Origin: Pseudomonas sp. R5(2019)
GTDB taxonomy: Bacteria > Pseudomonadota > Gammaproteobacteria > Pseudomonadales > Pseudomonadaceae
Reading direction: 5' to 3'
Assembly: GCF_009905435.1 (NCBI RefSeq)
Contig: NZ_JAAAMT010000025.1
Location: 1-64,000 of the forward strand
Length of the DNA: 64,000 bases
Part shown: positions 53,626-62,616 of the stretch, in pieces
Position numbering within the stretch: position 1 is the stretch's first letter
Layout of the letters: each line of letters starts with the position of its first letter
Program-made: the position numbers and the translations under genes
The notes under the pieces: model-generated
The model's input: the letters and a program-made list of their open reading frames with translations, nothing else
Told to the model about the DNA's origin: nothing
Databases searched by the model: none

Positions 53626-53678
53626 TGGGCACCAAGCCAAACGAGCGCATCCAGTGCTCTCGTTTGGCGCACAAGGGC

Positions 53679-53891
53679 TCAGTCATTGGGAAGCGGCATG
53701 TCCTCGTCATCCGGTATCCCGTCACCGGTCGCCGGGTCCCGGCCACTGTGAGGCTTTTCTCGGGTGACGACGTCAGGCCGGGCCAGAGGATCGGACTTGA
53801 TGGACTTATCAAGCTTCTTTTCGGCATCCTCTGCTGCTTGCCCTGGCTTGGACGAGGCGCTTTGGTCCTCGAAACTCGAATCGGTCGACAT
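53679..53891 (-). CDS. Hypothetical hydrophilic small protein
   Basis: About 70 residues, rich in Asp, Ser and Lys, probably disordered (MSTDSSFEDQSASSKPGQAA). GAGG precedes ATG 53891. It lies 21 bases after the similar gene 53913-54116. Confidence 0.55.
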   Translation of the reverse strand: MSTDSSFEDQSASSKPGQAAEDAEKKLDKSIKSDPLARPDVVTREKPHSGRDPATGDGIPDDEDMPLPND

Positions 53892-53912
53892 AGGCACCTC
53901 TGTGTTGAGGCC

Positions 53913-54116
53913 TCAGTACTTGAGGTCACCCAGCGGGTCATAAGGTTTCGTGGGTTTCTTGTCTTTCTCTACATCGGGATCCAGGGGCGCCCTGGCCGGG
54001 CCGATCGGGTCGACCTGTGGATCGCCGACGTCCGGCGAGTCCGGGTCGAATCCCAAATCCTTGTCACCCGAACCGTGTTCTGAAGAATGAGGGCCCGTGG
54101 GAGTGTTGGCGCTCAT
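53913..54116 (-). CDS. Hypothetical hydrophilic small protein
   Basis: 67 residues, Asp/Pro-rich (LGFDPDSPDVGDPQVDP). AGGAGG precedes ATG 54116. Together with the next gene it forms a two-gene unit of disordered proteins. Confidence 0.55.
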   Translation of the reverse strand: MSANTPTGPHSSEHGSGDKDLGFDPDSPDVGDPQVDPIGPARAPLDPDVEKDKKPTKPYDPLGDLKY

Positions 54117-54166
54117 GGTCGCCTCCTGGTCACACATTGAAGAGAGGTTTCACTTCATAAGAGGCT

Positions 54167-54190
54167 CGCACCGCAATTTCGTGCGGTGCG
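54167..54190. terminator. Hairpin after xthA
   Basis: CGCACCGCA-ATTTCG-TGCGGTGCG, a 9-bp stem without a T-run, downstream of exonuclease III. Confidence 0.5.
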
Positions 54191-54254
54191 GCTGACCAGT
54201 GGCGTATGCCGCTTCGTAAATGCAAAGGGGAAGCACCGCAAAACCTGTAGAGAC

Positions 54255-55049
54255 TCAGCGCTGCTTGCGGCCCGCCAGTTCGATCCACGCCGGCGCATGA
54301 TCGCTCGCATGCGGCTCATTGCGCACCCGCGCGTCGACGCCTGCGTTTTTCAGATAAGGCGCCAGGGCGGTATTGAGCAGCAGGTGATCGATGCGTAGCC
54401 CTGAGTTTTTCTGCCAGTGCTGGCGGAAGTAGTCCCAGAAGATGTAGACCCGCTTCTCGGGGTATAGATGACGTATCGAGTCGACCCAGCCCTGCGCCAG
54501 CAGGCGCTGATAGCAGGCGCGACTCTCCGGTTGCAGCAAGGCATCCTTGAGCCATGAGCGAGTGTTGTAGATATCGAAATCGGTGGGCACCACGTTGAAG
54601 TCGCCGGCCAGCACCATTGGGTGCTCGCTGGCCTGCAATGGTTCGGCATACGCGATCAGATGCTCGAACCAGGCCAGCTTGTAGTCGAACTTCGACCCGG
54701 GCTGAGGGTTGCCGTTGGGCAAGTACAAGCAGCCCACCAACACTCCGTGCACCGCCGCCTCCAGGTAGGGGCTCTGCAAGTCGTCCTCGGCGCCCGGCAA
54801 GCCGCGCCGGGTTTCCAGCGGCTGCGTATCGCGAGCCAGAATCGCCACCCCATTCCACGACGCCTGCCCATGGTGCAGCGACCCGTAGCCGGCTGCCTCG
54901 AAGTCGGCTACGGGAAACTGCTTGTCCTGCGCCTTGAGCTCCTGCAGACAGACAATGTCGGGGCGCTCCCGCGCCAGCCACTGCAATAGGTTTGGTAAGC
55001 GGGCGCGCAGACCGTTGATGTTGAAGGTGGCGATTTTCAGCGCTTTCAT
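54255..55049 (-). CDS. xthA: Exodeoxyribonuclease III
   Basis: 264 residues of the ExoIII fold: FNINGLRARL, the metal-ligand Glu in LQELKAQ, GDFNVVPTDFD and the C-terminal ASDHAPAWIEL with the catalytic His. It is an AP endonuclease and 3' exonuclease for base-excision repair. ATG 55049. Confidence 0.92.
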   Translation of the reverse strand: MKALKIATFNINGLRARLPNLLQWLARERPDIVCLQELKAQDKQFPVADFEAAGYGSLHHGQASWNGVAILARDTQPLETRRGLPGAEDDLQSPYLEAAVHGVLVGCLYLPNGNPQPGSKFDYKLAWFEHLIAYAEPLQASEHPMVLAGDFNVVPTDFDIYNTRSWLKDALLQPESRACYQRLLAQGWVDSIRHLYPEKRVYIFWDYFRQHWQKNSGLRIDHLLLNTALAPYLKNAGVDARVRNEPHASDHAPAWIELAGRKQR

Positions 55050-55294
55050 CCTCGATCTCCTCGCAACACCGCTCACTCGATGGCCGGGCTGCTTTCATCT
55101 TCATGACCCGGAGCGGCCAGGCAAAGTCAGCTCAGGTGATGAGCGGTCTGTCGGAGCGCGAAAAACTTGAAACCCTCGGCACCGATACGTATCCATACCC
55201 TTATGAGTGAGAGTGGTTCACGCGCTGTGTATCAGGACTCCGCCATGAAACCGCACGTCATCGGACTGTTTAGCGAACCTACCGATGCCTGGCG

Positions 55295-55510
55295 GTGGAC
55301 GCACTGCTGATCGCAAGTGCGTATTCCACCCATCTGCTGTTCGTCGGCCTACCCCACTTCATGCGCATCGTTCAGAACCGTGGAATGCTCTACTCCACCT
55401 GCGTTTGGGGCGTGGGACTGTTGGTTCTGGTGACCATACTGGCTGGCATGATTCTGTTCTGGTTCAACGTGCTGACGCCTGAATATATTCGGCCTGCGAC
55501 GTTGCCATGA
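55295..55510 (+). CDS. Possible two-helix membrane protein or fragment
   Basis: 71 residues from a GTG start: LLIASAYSTHLLFVGLPHF, then GVGLLVLVTILAGMILFWF. An upstream frame at 55245 (MKPHVIGLFSEPTDAW) may be its frameshifted N-terminus. I do not recognise it. Confidence 0.35.
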   Translation: MDALLIASAYSTHLLFVGLPHFMRIVQNRGMLYSTCVWGVGLLVLVTILAGMILFWFNVLTPEYIRPATLP

Positions 55511-55597
55511 GGAGCTGATGCCTGCCGGAAAGGTTTAAGCGAAAACTGCGGAACTCATCCGTATTTCTGCGGAAACGATTCGAAAAATCGTAGGCAT

Positions 55598-55684
55598 GAA
55601 AAAACCCCGTAGACGTTAATCTACGGGGTTTCCAATAGTGGAGGCCGAGGTCGTAATCGAACCGGCGTAGGCGGATTTGCAATC
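55598..55684. repeat. Left att direct repeat (tRNA-Cys 3' half plus terminator)
   Basis: 87 bases, 85 identical to 57849-57935. It holds the terminator hairpin AACCCCGTAGA...TCTACGGGGTT and the last 46 bases of tRNA-Cys, then diverges (GATAGACAG). This is the displaced attachment site of a small island. Confidence 0.85.
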
Positions 55685-55747
55685 GATAGACAGATCCTTT
55701 GTGGCTGCGGCTTTGAGTCCGATCCGCGTCCCAAAACTTTTCCCAAG

Positions 55748-55984
55748 TTACCCGCCTACAGTTTGCAGAGTCTTCAACATGTCAGCACCGCTCTCAATGT
55801 GCTTGTAACAGTCCCCCTCTACGTAGTAGTTGAGGCGCAGCACGTTTAGACAGTCCTCAAGGAGACTATCAGTAAGAAAGCGCAGTTCCTGAAAACCAAT
55901 CTCCGCGTCACCAGGGTTGTCCAGAGCGCAGCATGCCCCTCGGACCGCTACCCAAATAGCTCCTCTGTGAACTTCTGCGCCAGC
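55748..55984 (-). pseudogene. Possible gene remnant inside the island
   Basis: A minus-strand frame without start codon reads IGFQELRFLTDSLLEDCL, NVLRLNYYVEGDCYKHIES and ends TAA at 55748. Helical, protein-like; no family named. Confidence 0.35.
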
Positions 55985-56132
55985 GTCTCAATGACCTCGG
56001 CATGCGGTGCGCACACCAGCATGGTTCGAGATCAGCGGAATGAGATGGCGAGACAATTTCACGTTACAAATAATTACGGTACTCTCGCCGCTTTGCTTTA
56101 CATCCTCCAATTTTGAGAGTGAGTTCTTAATC

Positions 56133-57599
56133 ATGGACGACCAGTCGGGCCTCCCGCGTCGTGGTTTTCTTAAAACACTTGGCAGCTTGACTGTTGGTCT
56201 TGCAGCCTTCCCTGGTTTGGCATCAGCCCAGGTGGGAGCACCGTCTCGAGTAGCCGGTGCCAAATACATGGGCGGGTTCATTGCTCCGAAACTCGACAAG
56301 GTCAAAGTGGCCATCATCGGCGTCGGAGCTAGGGGGCCAACCCACGTTGAGCAAGTCGCAGCTTGTGAAGGCACCGAAATTGTGGCCATCTGCGACCTCT
56401 ATGAAGACCTATGCAACACCTCGAAAAATATTGCACTGAGAGCTGATCCCGAGCGCCATAAGGATGTGAAACTTTATTTTGGCGACAAACACGAGTATCG
56501 GAAAATGCTCGCCGAAACAAAGCCAGATGCCGTCTGGATCGCCACCCCATGGGAATGGCATGCACCGATGGCTATTGATGCGATGAATGCCGGTGCCCAC
56601 GCATTTGTAGAAGTGCCGATGGCAACCTCAATAGAGGAACTGTGGAAGATCATCGATACGTCCGAAAAAACCGGTCGCCATTGCATGATGCTGGAAAATG
56701 TCAATTACGGGCGCGAAGAGTTGATGTTCCTGAACATGAGCCGCCAGAACGTCTTCGGCGAAATTCTGCACGGCGAAGCAGCATATATTCACGAACTTCG
56801 TGACCAGATGAATCAGGTAGAAGCTGGCCGCGGCAGCGGGTTCTGGCGGGTCCATCACAGGGCTGGAACTGACGGCAACCTTTATCCAACTCACGGTTTG
56901 GGGCCAGTGGCTCAGTACATGAGCCTTGCTCGCGGTGATGATAACTTTCGCCGCCTGGTTTCGTTCTCATCCCCAGCGAAAAACAACCAGCTCTATGCCA
57001 GAGAAAAATTCAAGCCGGATTCTCCTCTCAACCAAATCGACTTCAGCACAGGTGCCGATATAAACACCTCGGTCATCAAGACTGCGCAAGGCCGCACGAT
57101 CATGATTCAGTGGGACGAATCTACCCCGCGCCCTTACAGCCGTCTCAACCTCATCCAGGGCACTCACGGCGTCGGCGCTGGCTTCCCTAACCGATTAGCA
57201 TTGAATTATTGCTGGAACAACGCGACACCCGCGCTTCGTAAGCTTCTCAATCTGCCTGAAGACAAACCGGATCAAGGTTCGGATTATCACTCCTGGATCG
57301 AGGGAGGCGGATTTAATGCGTTTTACGAGTACTTTGACCATCCCCTCTACAAGCGCATGGCGGCGATCGGCCTCAAATACGGGGGCCACGGAGGCATGGA
57401 TGCCATCATGAATTTCCGAATTATCGAATGCCTTCGCGAAGGCATGACCCTCGATCAAAACGTCTATGAAGGTGCTTTCTGGTCTTCTGTTGCCCCACTG
57501 TCTCGTAAGTCAGTAAAAGAAGACGGGATGCCGCAGAACTTTCCGGACTTCACGCGCGGCAACTGGAAGACCACGAAGCGCCTGGAAGTCGTCATCTGA
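56133..57599 (+). CDS. Gfo/Idh/MocA-type GH109-like protein with Tat signal
   Basis: 488 residues. A twin-arginine signal (LPRRGFLKTLG, R9-R10) suggests folded export to the periplasm. Next comes an NAD-binding Rossmann domain (VAIIGVGARG) with TPWEWHAPMA, LENVNYGREE, YPTHGLGPVA and the late GHGGMDAIM block, as in GH109 alpha-N-acetylgalactosaminidases, which use NAD in a hydride-shuttle mechanism. Codon use is more AT-rich than the neighbours. It is the only complete gene of the tRNA-Cys island. Confidence 0.82.
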   Translation: MDDQSGLPRRGFLKTLGSLTVGLAAFPGLASAQVGAPSRVAGAKYMGGFIAPKLDKVKVAIIGVGARGPTHVEQVAACEGTEIVAICDLYEDLCNTSKNIALRADPERHKDVKLYFGDKHEYRKMLAETKPDAVWIATPWEWHAPMAIDAMNAGAHAFVEVPMATSIEELWKIIDTSEKTGRHCMMLENVNYGREELMFLNMSRQNVFGEILHGEAAYIHELRDQMNQVEAGRGSGFWRVHHRAGTDGNLYPTHGLGPVAQYMSLARGDDNFRRLVSFSSPAKNNQLYAREKFKPDSPLNQIDFSTGADINTSVIKTAQGRTIMIQWDESTPRPYSRLNLIQGTHGVGAGFPNRLALNYCWNNATPALRKLLNLPEDKPDQGSDYHSWIEGGGFNAFYEYFDHPLYKRMAAIGLKYGGHGGMDAIMNFRIIECLREGMTLDQNVYEGAFWSSVAPLSRKSVKEDGMPQNFPDFTRGNWKTTKRLEVVI

Positions 57600-57637
57600 T
57601 TTCATCAACGAATGGAGTCACCTCTGACCAGACACCG

Positions 57638-57886
57638 ATGATCGCTCAGTACCGTGATGCCAGGTCGGCAAAGACAAGGGCGAACAGGGAGATCGCCCTG
57701 CTCTCTCACATCTTCAATACTGCGCGGGAGTGGGGCCTCATGCACAAGGAAAACCCGTGCTACGGAGAAGGTCTACCGACGTGTCGAGACGATCGCGAAG
57801 CCACCAACATGAGAGAGCTTTGGGACTCTGCCATTTTCGTGCGCACAAGAAAAAACCCCGTAGACGTTAATCTACGGGGTTTCTAA
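57638..57886 (+). pseudogene. Tyrosine-recombinase (integrase) fragment
   Basis: Fragment with YRDARSAKTRANREIALLSHIFNTAREWG, then NPCYG, the core-binding part of phage-type integrases. The catalytic domain with the R-H-R-Y residues is absent. It lies next to tRNA-Cys, the expected position of an island integrase. Confidence 0.75.
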
Positions 57887-57935
57887 TAGTGGAGGCCGAG
57901 GTCGGAATCGAACCGGCGTAGGCGGATTTGCAATC
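57849..57935. repeat. Right att direct repeat
   Basis: Partner of 55598-55684. Includes the tRNA-Cys 3' part and the terminator hairpin that ends tRNA transcription on the minus strand. Confidence 0.85.
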
Positions 57936-57963
57936 CGCAGCATAACCATTTTGCTACTCGGCC
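57890..57963 (-). tRNA. tRNA-Cys (GCA)
   Basis: 74 bases. Acceptor GGCCGAG/CTCGGCC, anticodon loop TTGCAAA (GCA), T-loop GGTTCGATTCC, encoded CCA. Integration site of the island. Confidence 0.95.
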
Positions 57964-58228
57964 TCAAACACCTAAAGCACTAAACAACCGACTCTAGATG
58001 CATTAAACGCTGGAAATGAAAGAGATCTAAATCTCTATCTATCTCTTTGAAAGTATTGAAGTTTTTTACGCTTCCTGCCTTTCGATGGACGCAATTATGT
58101 ACTCATTCGCAGAGGCTTGCAACCCCTTGATTTTAAAAAAATTGCCCCCTCCCTTCATGCATGAAAAGACGGCCCCGGTTGTGAATCCACACCTATCGAG
58201 TCAGCTTCACGTTGCAGTGCACTTAGGG

Positions 58229-58540
58229 TCAGTCGCTGAACCAAAGCAGCCTGCGCCACTTCCGTGCCCTACCGATGCTGTTCATCTGTTGCAGGTACTC
58301 TTGATCGTGCGTTGCCTCCACCACCTCGATCTGGTCATAAAACGGCTGATTCATCGCTGCAAATTCAGCCACGTGCTGCTGAAGAAAATCCACCCAAAAA
58401 TCCCGCGCCGCAACCGACGTGACCAGGCGCGGGGTACTTTCGGCAGCACGGTGGCGATTGCGCGTTGAGACATCCAGCCCCCCCTTCGACCGCTTGCGCC
58501 TCATCAAAGTTATAAGGCTAAACACAATTACGATCGCCAA
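58229..58540 (-). CDS. Hypothetical protein with possible N-terminal membrane anchor
   Basis: Up to 103 residues from a TTG start; a short hydrophobic stretch (AIVIVFSLITLM), then RRKR and a helical DFWVDFLQQHVAEFAAMNQ. It lies next to phaR on the opposite strand. Start uncertain. The antisense ORF here is less protein-like. Confidence 0.4.
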   Translation of the reverse strand: MAIVIVFSLITLMRRKRSKGGLDVSTRNRHRAAESTPRLVTSVAARDFWVDFLQQHVAEFAAMNQPFYDQIEVVEATHDQEYLQQMNSIGRARKWRRLLWFSD

Positions 58541-58605
58541 TCCGCAGCAACCATCACAGATAGGATAAGATGACGGTTATAAGACTGAGCATGAGAAGTC
58601 CCCCC

Positions 58606-59124
58606 ATGACAGACAACACCCCCCGTCTGATCAAGAAATATCCAAACCGCCGCCTATACGACACACACACAAGCAGCCATTTGACACTGGCGGACATACG
58701 TCAGTTGGTGGTCGACCGAGTTCCCTTTCAGGTGGTCGACGCCAAGACCGGCGAGGATCTGACTCGAAGTATCCTGCTGCAGGTCATTCTGGAAGCTGAA
58801 AGTGATGGAGTTCCCATCTTCTCCACTGAGATGCTCATGGGCGTCATCCAGTTTTATGGTCCCTACCAGGATGTGCTTGGCAGTTACCTGGATAAAAGCA
58901 TCCAGGCGGTCCTCGACATCCAGAAGCAGACCGGCGCGCAATCTTCCGTGGCGTGGAGCGAATTCATGCACCAGCAAACGCCGGTCATGCAGGACTTGAT
59001 GCGTCAATATGTCGACCAGTCAAAGGCGCTCTACCTGAACACGCAGAATCTCTTCGGCATTTTCGGCGGCACATCGCCAAGCCAGCCAGGTGCCGGACGC
59101 AAAAAAAATGGCGATGAGGAGTAA
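58606..59124 (+). CDS. phaR: PHA synthesis repressor
   Basis: 172 residues. The N-terminal PHB_acc_N domain (RLIKKYPNRRLYDTHTSSHLTLADI) binds DNA and PHB; the accumulation-regulator part (VIQFYGPYQDVLGSYLDKSI) follows. PhaR represses phasin genes until it is titrated by nascent PHB granules. It stands next to the phasin gene, convergently. ATG 58606. Confidence 0.9.
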   Translation: MTDNTPRLIKKYPNRRLYDTHTSSHLTLADIRQLVVDRVPFQVVDAKTGEDLTRSILLQVILEAESDGVPIFSTEMLMGVIQFYGPYQDVLGSYLDKSIQAVLDIQKQTGAQSSVAWSEFMHQQTPVMQDLMRQYVDQSKALYLNTQNLFGIFGGTSPSQPGAGRKKNGDEE

Positions 59125-59165
59125 CCTCATCGCCATCGGTACTGCTGCTGCGAATATAGCGCTAC

Positions 59166-59720
59166 TTAGTTAGAGCCTGCTGCCTTGCCCGGTTTGCCAG
59201 CCGCTGCGTTGGTCGCTGCTTCAAAGCCGGTCTTGGCAAGCTCTGCGGCCTGTTTGGCGGCGTTCTGTGCGTTCTCGTAAACGCTACCGGCGTTGTCCAG
59301 CGTCGATTTGAATGCCGCAACCGCGGGCTGGGAACCTGCCGGGGCGTTCTTGCTGATCACGTCAACGAACTCTTTCACCTGATTGATGCCCGCTGCCACC
59401 TGAAGCTCGGCCAGTTTGGCAACGTCTGCCTGGGTGCCGGAAATCAGCTCTTGAACCTGACGGTTGTACTCGACCAGACGTTCGGCTTGTACATTAGGCT
59501 TCAGCAGCGAGGCTTGCAGTTCCGCAAAACCTTGCGCATCACGTACCGCCAACAGCTTGCGCAGGCTCTCGAACTGCTCTTCGCTGGTGGTGCGCAGCGC
59601 TTTGAATTGCAGTTGGCTGAACTGCTCAACGCTGGCGAAGACTTTGCCGCTGATTTGCTGCAGCAGGTCAAGGTTGGCTTTCTGAGCTTCTTGAAACTTT
59701 TCTGCGTTGAAAAAAGTCAT
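59166..59720 (-). CDS. Phasin family protein
   Basis: 184 residues, helical: FFNAEKFQEAQKANLDLLQQ start, LVEYNRQVQELISG centre and an Ala/Lys-rich tail (AAAGKPGKAAGSN). Phasins coat PHB granules and control their size. ATG 59720 with GGGAG upstream. Shares its promoter region with the DUF3141 gene. Confidence 0.9.
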   Translation of the reverse strand: MTFFNAEKFQEAQKANLDLLQQISGKVFASVEQFSQLQFKALRTTSEEQFESLRKLLAVRDAQGFAELQASLLKPNVQAERLVEYNRQVQELISGTQADVAKLAELQVAAGINQVKEFVDVISKNAPAGSQPAVAAFKSTLDNAGSVYENAQNAAKQAAELAKTGFEAATNAAAGKPGKAAGSN

Positions 59721-59801
59721 GCGTGAGTCTCCCTGGATAGAAGGCCGATCAGGCCAGAAACGCGACAGCAGTTCTTTCGAGTCATCGCGATTGACTTTAT
59801 A

Positions 59802-59818
59802 GTGCAACGCACAAATTC
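59802..59818. promoter_or_regulatory. Candidate PhaR operator 1
   Basis: GTGCAACGCACAAATTC: palindrome GTGC-N3-GCAC, in the phasin-DUF3141 divergent promoter. Confidence 0.5.
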
Positions 59819-59830
59819 CTCTGGCAACCC

Positions 59831-59853
59831 TTTTTTGTGCGGCGCACAAAAAA
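59831..59853. promoter_or_regulatory. Candidate PhaR operator 2
   Basis: A 23-base perfect palindrome: six T, GTGC, GGC, GCAC, six A. Same GTGC-N3-GCAC core as operator 1, centre 35 bases away. Confidence 0.55.
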
Positions 59854-59979
59854 TCTTTGCTCATCACGCGACTATTCGCTATAAAACCCCCCAGCACTAC
59901 TCTTCGAAGCCAAGCCAGCATCCTCAGGCAATGGCCATGGCAGTCAACCATTCCGGACGCGCCACCCCAGGAGATACTC

Positions 59980-62607
59980 ATGGGCCAGAAAGACTCTGTT
60001 GCATCGCAAGATAACCATTTCGCCACACAGCAAAACCTGGCGAATCATCTGGGGCAGGTCCGGCATCTTAATACCCGCAACATCCTTGATGCCTTGCACA
60101 AGCGCCAGGAAAAAACGCTTGCCCCTCTGCGTCATGGACTGCTCGAGCAACCCAGCTTCAACGACTGGCTGGAATATTTCAACGACTTGAGCCAGCGAAG
60201 CGTGCTGTTCTGGGACACCTTGCGCCAACGTGGTGACAACACCCTGGCTCACCAACACGCCGGGTATCCACTGCTGCTCAAGTTCGACCATGAGACGCTG
60301 GTCAATGGCGCGGACCTGCCCCACCCGGTCAACTACTCACTACTGCGCATCCTTCCGGGGCCTGAACAAAAGGTCGACAGCACCAGCCGGCCGACCATCA
60401 TCATTGACCCACGCGGTGGCCACGGCTCTGGCATCGGCGGCTTCAAGGAAGACTCGGAAATTGGCGAAAGCCTGAGAGCCGGACACCCCACCTATTTCAT
60501 CGCCTTCAGTCATTCGCCAGAACCTGGGCAAACCCTGGACTACATTACCGAAGCCGAAGCCCACTTCATCGAGGTCGTCAGAGCGCTCCATCCTGCCAGC
60601 CCCAAGCCCGTCGTGATCGGCAACTGCCAGGCAGGCTGGGCGCTGATGAGCCTGGCTGCCGTGCGGCCAGAACTTCCGGGCTTGCTCATCATCAATGGCG
60701 CCCCTTTGTCGTACTGGGCCGGTGTGAATGGGCGCAATCCGATGCGTTATGCCGGTGGCCTGCTGGGTGGCGCTTGGGTAACTCGCCTGGGCAGCGACTT
60801 GGGCAATGACCGTTTCGATGGGGCCTGGCTGGTCAGCAATTTCGAAAACCTGGACCCGGCCAACAGCTATTGGGGCAAGTACTATCACCTGTTCCGAGAC
60901 GTCGACGATGAGGCTGCACGTTTCCTCGACTTCGAACGCTGGTGGGGCAGTCCGACCCTGCTCAATGGGGACGAGATCGAGATGATTGTCGACGACCTGT
61001 TCATCGGCAACCAACTGTCCGGCGGTCCTGGTCGCAAGAGCACCGGCCTTGACCTGAAACGGATCGAAGTACCGGTGGTCGTGTTCTGTTCTTACGGCGA
61101 TAACATTACCCCGCCACAGCAGGCGCTGGACTGGATCAGCGACGTCTATCCCAGCGATCTCGCCTTGCGCGCCGCCGGACGCACTATCGTCTATCTGCGA
61201 CACGCCAGCGTTGGTCATCTGGGGATCTTCGTTTCCGGCAAGGTTGCCCGACGCGAGCACCGGGAATTACTGGGGGCTGTCGAAGCCATCAATGCGTTAC
61301 CGGCAGGCCTGTATGAACTGCTGATCGACGACGTACCCGATCCAGCGGACAGTGACAGCCTGGAATACTCTGTGCGCTTCGAGCCGCGGCGAATCGCCGA
61401 TATCCACGGCGATAGCAAGCCGACACGCGACAGCGAGCAAGAGTTCACCTTGGTAGACCGTGCCTCGGAGGTCAACAGCGCGCTCTACAGCTGGTTCGTA
61501 CGCCCTTTCATGCGCCAGGTGATCAATGAGCCAACGGCTGAAGTGTTGCGCAAGGCGCATCCCTTTCATCAGCAACAGGTGGTCTGGAGCAGCCTGAATC
61601 CAGCACTGTGGTGGCTTGCCGGGACCGCCGACCTGGTCCGCAATGACCGTCGCACCATACGCCAGGACAATCCGTTGCTGGCCTGGCAGGATCTATTCTC
61701 CAATCTGGTGCACGATACCCTGAACGCTTTTCGTGATGTGCGCGATGCAGCCCAGGAGTTGTGTTTCTACAGCGTCTACAGTGCGATGGACGCCCTGACC
61801 AGCAGGCCGACTACAAGAAATCTCGAAGAGCCGACCAGCCTGCAGGACAAAGCACTGCTTGCACGCCTGCGCGAGGCGCTGCCCCACGGCGGCAGACTGG
61901 ATGCGCTTGTTCGGATCCTGTTTCTGCTCGGACGCAACAGCGACAAAATCGGCAAGCGACGCATCGAACAATGGATTCAGCATGGCCATGCTCTGGCCTT
62001 GAAGCACGCCATCAACACCACTTCCCTGCGCGAAACCCTGCAACTGCAGAGTCTACTGGTCTTCGCTCACCCCGAGGAAAGCCTTCGCAGCCTGCCGTTG
62101 CTGCTCCCCCAAATCGAAGACCGACAGGAAGTATTGGCCACGGTGGCGCAGTGGGTGCCCGAGCTGCTGTCAGCTGAAGGAGCTACAGGGGGACTCTGGC
62201 GTGAGCTGCATACACTGCTCGAAGTGCCCCTGCCAGTCCCTGGCCTGAATGAACCGCCCGCCCACTCCACCGCTGAAACAGACATGCCGACCGCGGAGCC
62301 GGTAGAGCCTGTGCAACTGGCGGAGCCGGTAGAGCAGGTAGAGCCTGTGCAACTGGCGGAGCCGTTAGAGCCTCTGAAACTAGCGGAGCCGGTAGAGCCG
62401 GTAGAGCCTGTGAAACCGGTTGAGGAACCTGCACCTCAGGCATCGCAGCCGATTATCGAGACGGCATCCGTGAACGAGGAACAGCCAACGGCCCCCGCGA
62501 CATCACCGATGCCCGCCCCCAAAGCCTCAGCCAATCCCTCGACGAGCAACACGAAGAAGACCAGCAGAGTCAGAAAACCAAAGACCCCAAGCAAGCCCAA
62601 GCAATAG
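59980..62607 (+). CDS. DUF3141 alpha/beta-hydrolase, PHB-associated
   Basis: 875 residues. An alpha/beta-hydrolase domain with IGNCQAGW puts C216 in a Gly-x-Cys-x-Gly lipase box as in PHA synthases; D374 (SYGDN) and H413 (SVGHLG) complete a plausible triad. A long helical region follows. The C-terminus has Glu-Pro repeats (EPVEPVQLAEP units, about 765-810) and a Lys/Thr/Ser-rich basic tail. ATG 59980 after CAGGAGAT. Divergent from the phasin gene, so a role at the PHB granule is inferred; I know no established function. Confidence 0.85.
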   Translation: MGQKDSVASQDNHFATQQNLANHLGQVRHLNTRNILDALHKRQEKTLAPLRHGLLEQPSFNDWLEYFNDLSQRSVLFWDTLRQRGDNTLAHQHAGYPLLLKFDHETLVNGADLPHPVNYSLLRILPGPEQKVDSTSRPTIIIDPRGGHGSGIGGFKEDSEIGESLRAGHPTYFIAFSHSPEPGQTLDYITEAEAHFIEVVRALHPASPKPVVIGNCQAGWALMSLAAVRPELPGLLIINGAPLSYWAGVNGRNPMRYAGGLLGGAWVTRLGSDLGNDRFDGAWLVSNFENLDPANSYWGKYYHLFRDVDDEAARFLDFERWWGSPTLLNGDEIEMIVDDLFIGNQLSGGPGRKSTGLDLKRIEVPVVVFCSYGDNITPPQQALDWISDVYPSDLALRAAGRTIVYLRHASVGHLGIFVSGKVARREHRELLGAVEAINALPAGLYELLIDDVPDPADSDSLEYSVRFEPRRIADIHGDSKPTRDSEQEFTLVDRASEVNSALYSWFVRPFMRQVINEPTAEVLRKAHPFHQQQVVWSSLNPALWWLAGTADLVRNDRRTIRQDNPLLAWQDLFSNLVHDTLNAFRDVRDAAQELCFYSVYSAMDALTSRPTTRNLEEPTSLQDKALLARLREALPHGGRLDALVRILFLLGRNSDKIGKRRIEQWIQHGHALALKHAINTTSLRETLQLQSLLVFAHPEESLRSLPLLLPQIEDRQEVLATVAQWVPELLSAEGATGGLWRELHTLLEVPLPVPGLNEPPAHSTAETDMPTAEPVEPVQLAEPVEQVEPVQLAEPLEPLKLAEPVEPVEPVKPVEEPAPQASQPIIETASVNEEQPTAPATSPMPAPKASANPSTSNTKKTSRVRKPKTPSKPKQ

Positions 62608-62616
62608 CGGCATGCA

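Noticed and set aside
59821..59840. Sigma-54 promoter look-alike TGGCAACCC...TTGTGC
   Set aside because: Spacing between the GG and GC elements is wrong for a -24/-12 promoter, and the region is better explained by the palindrome.
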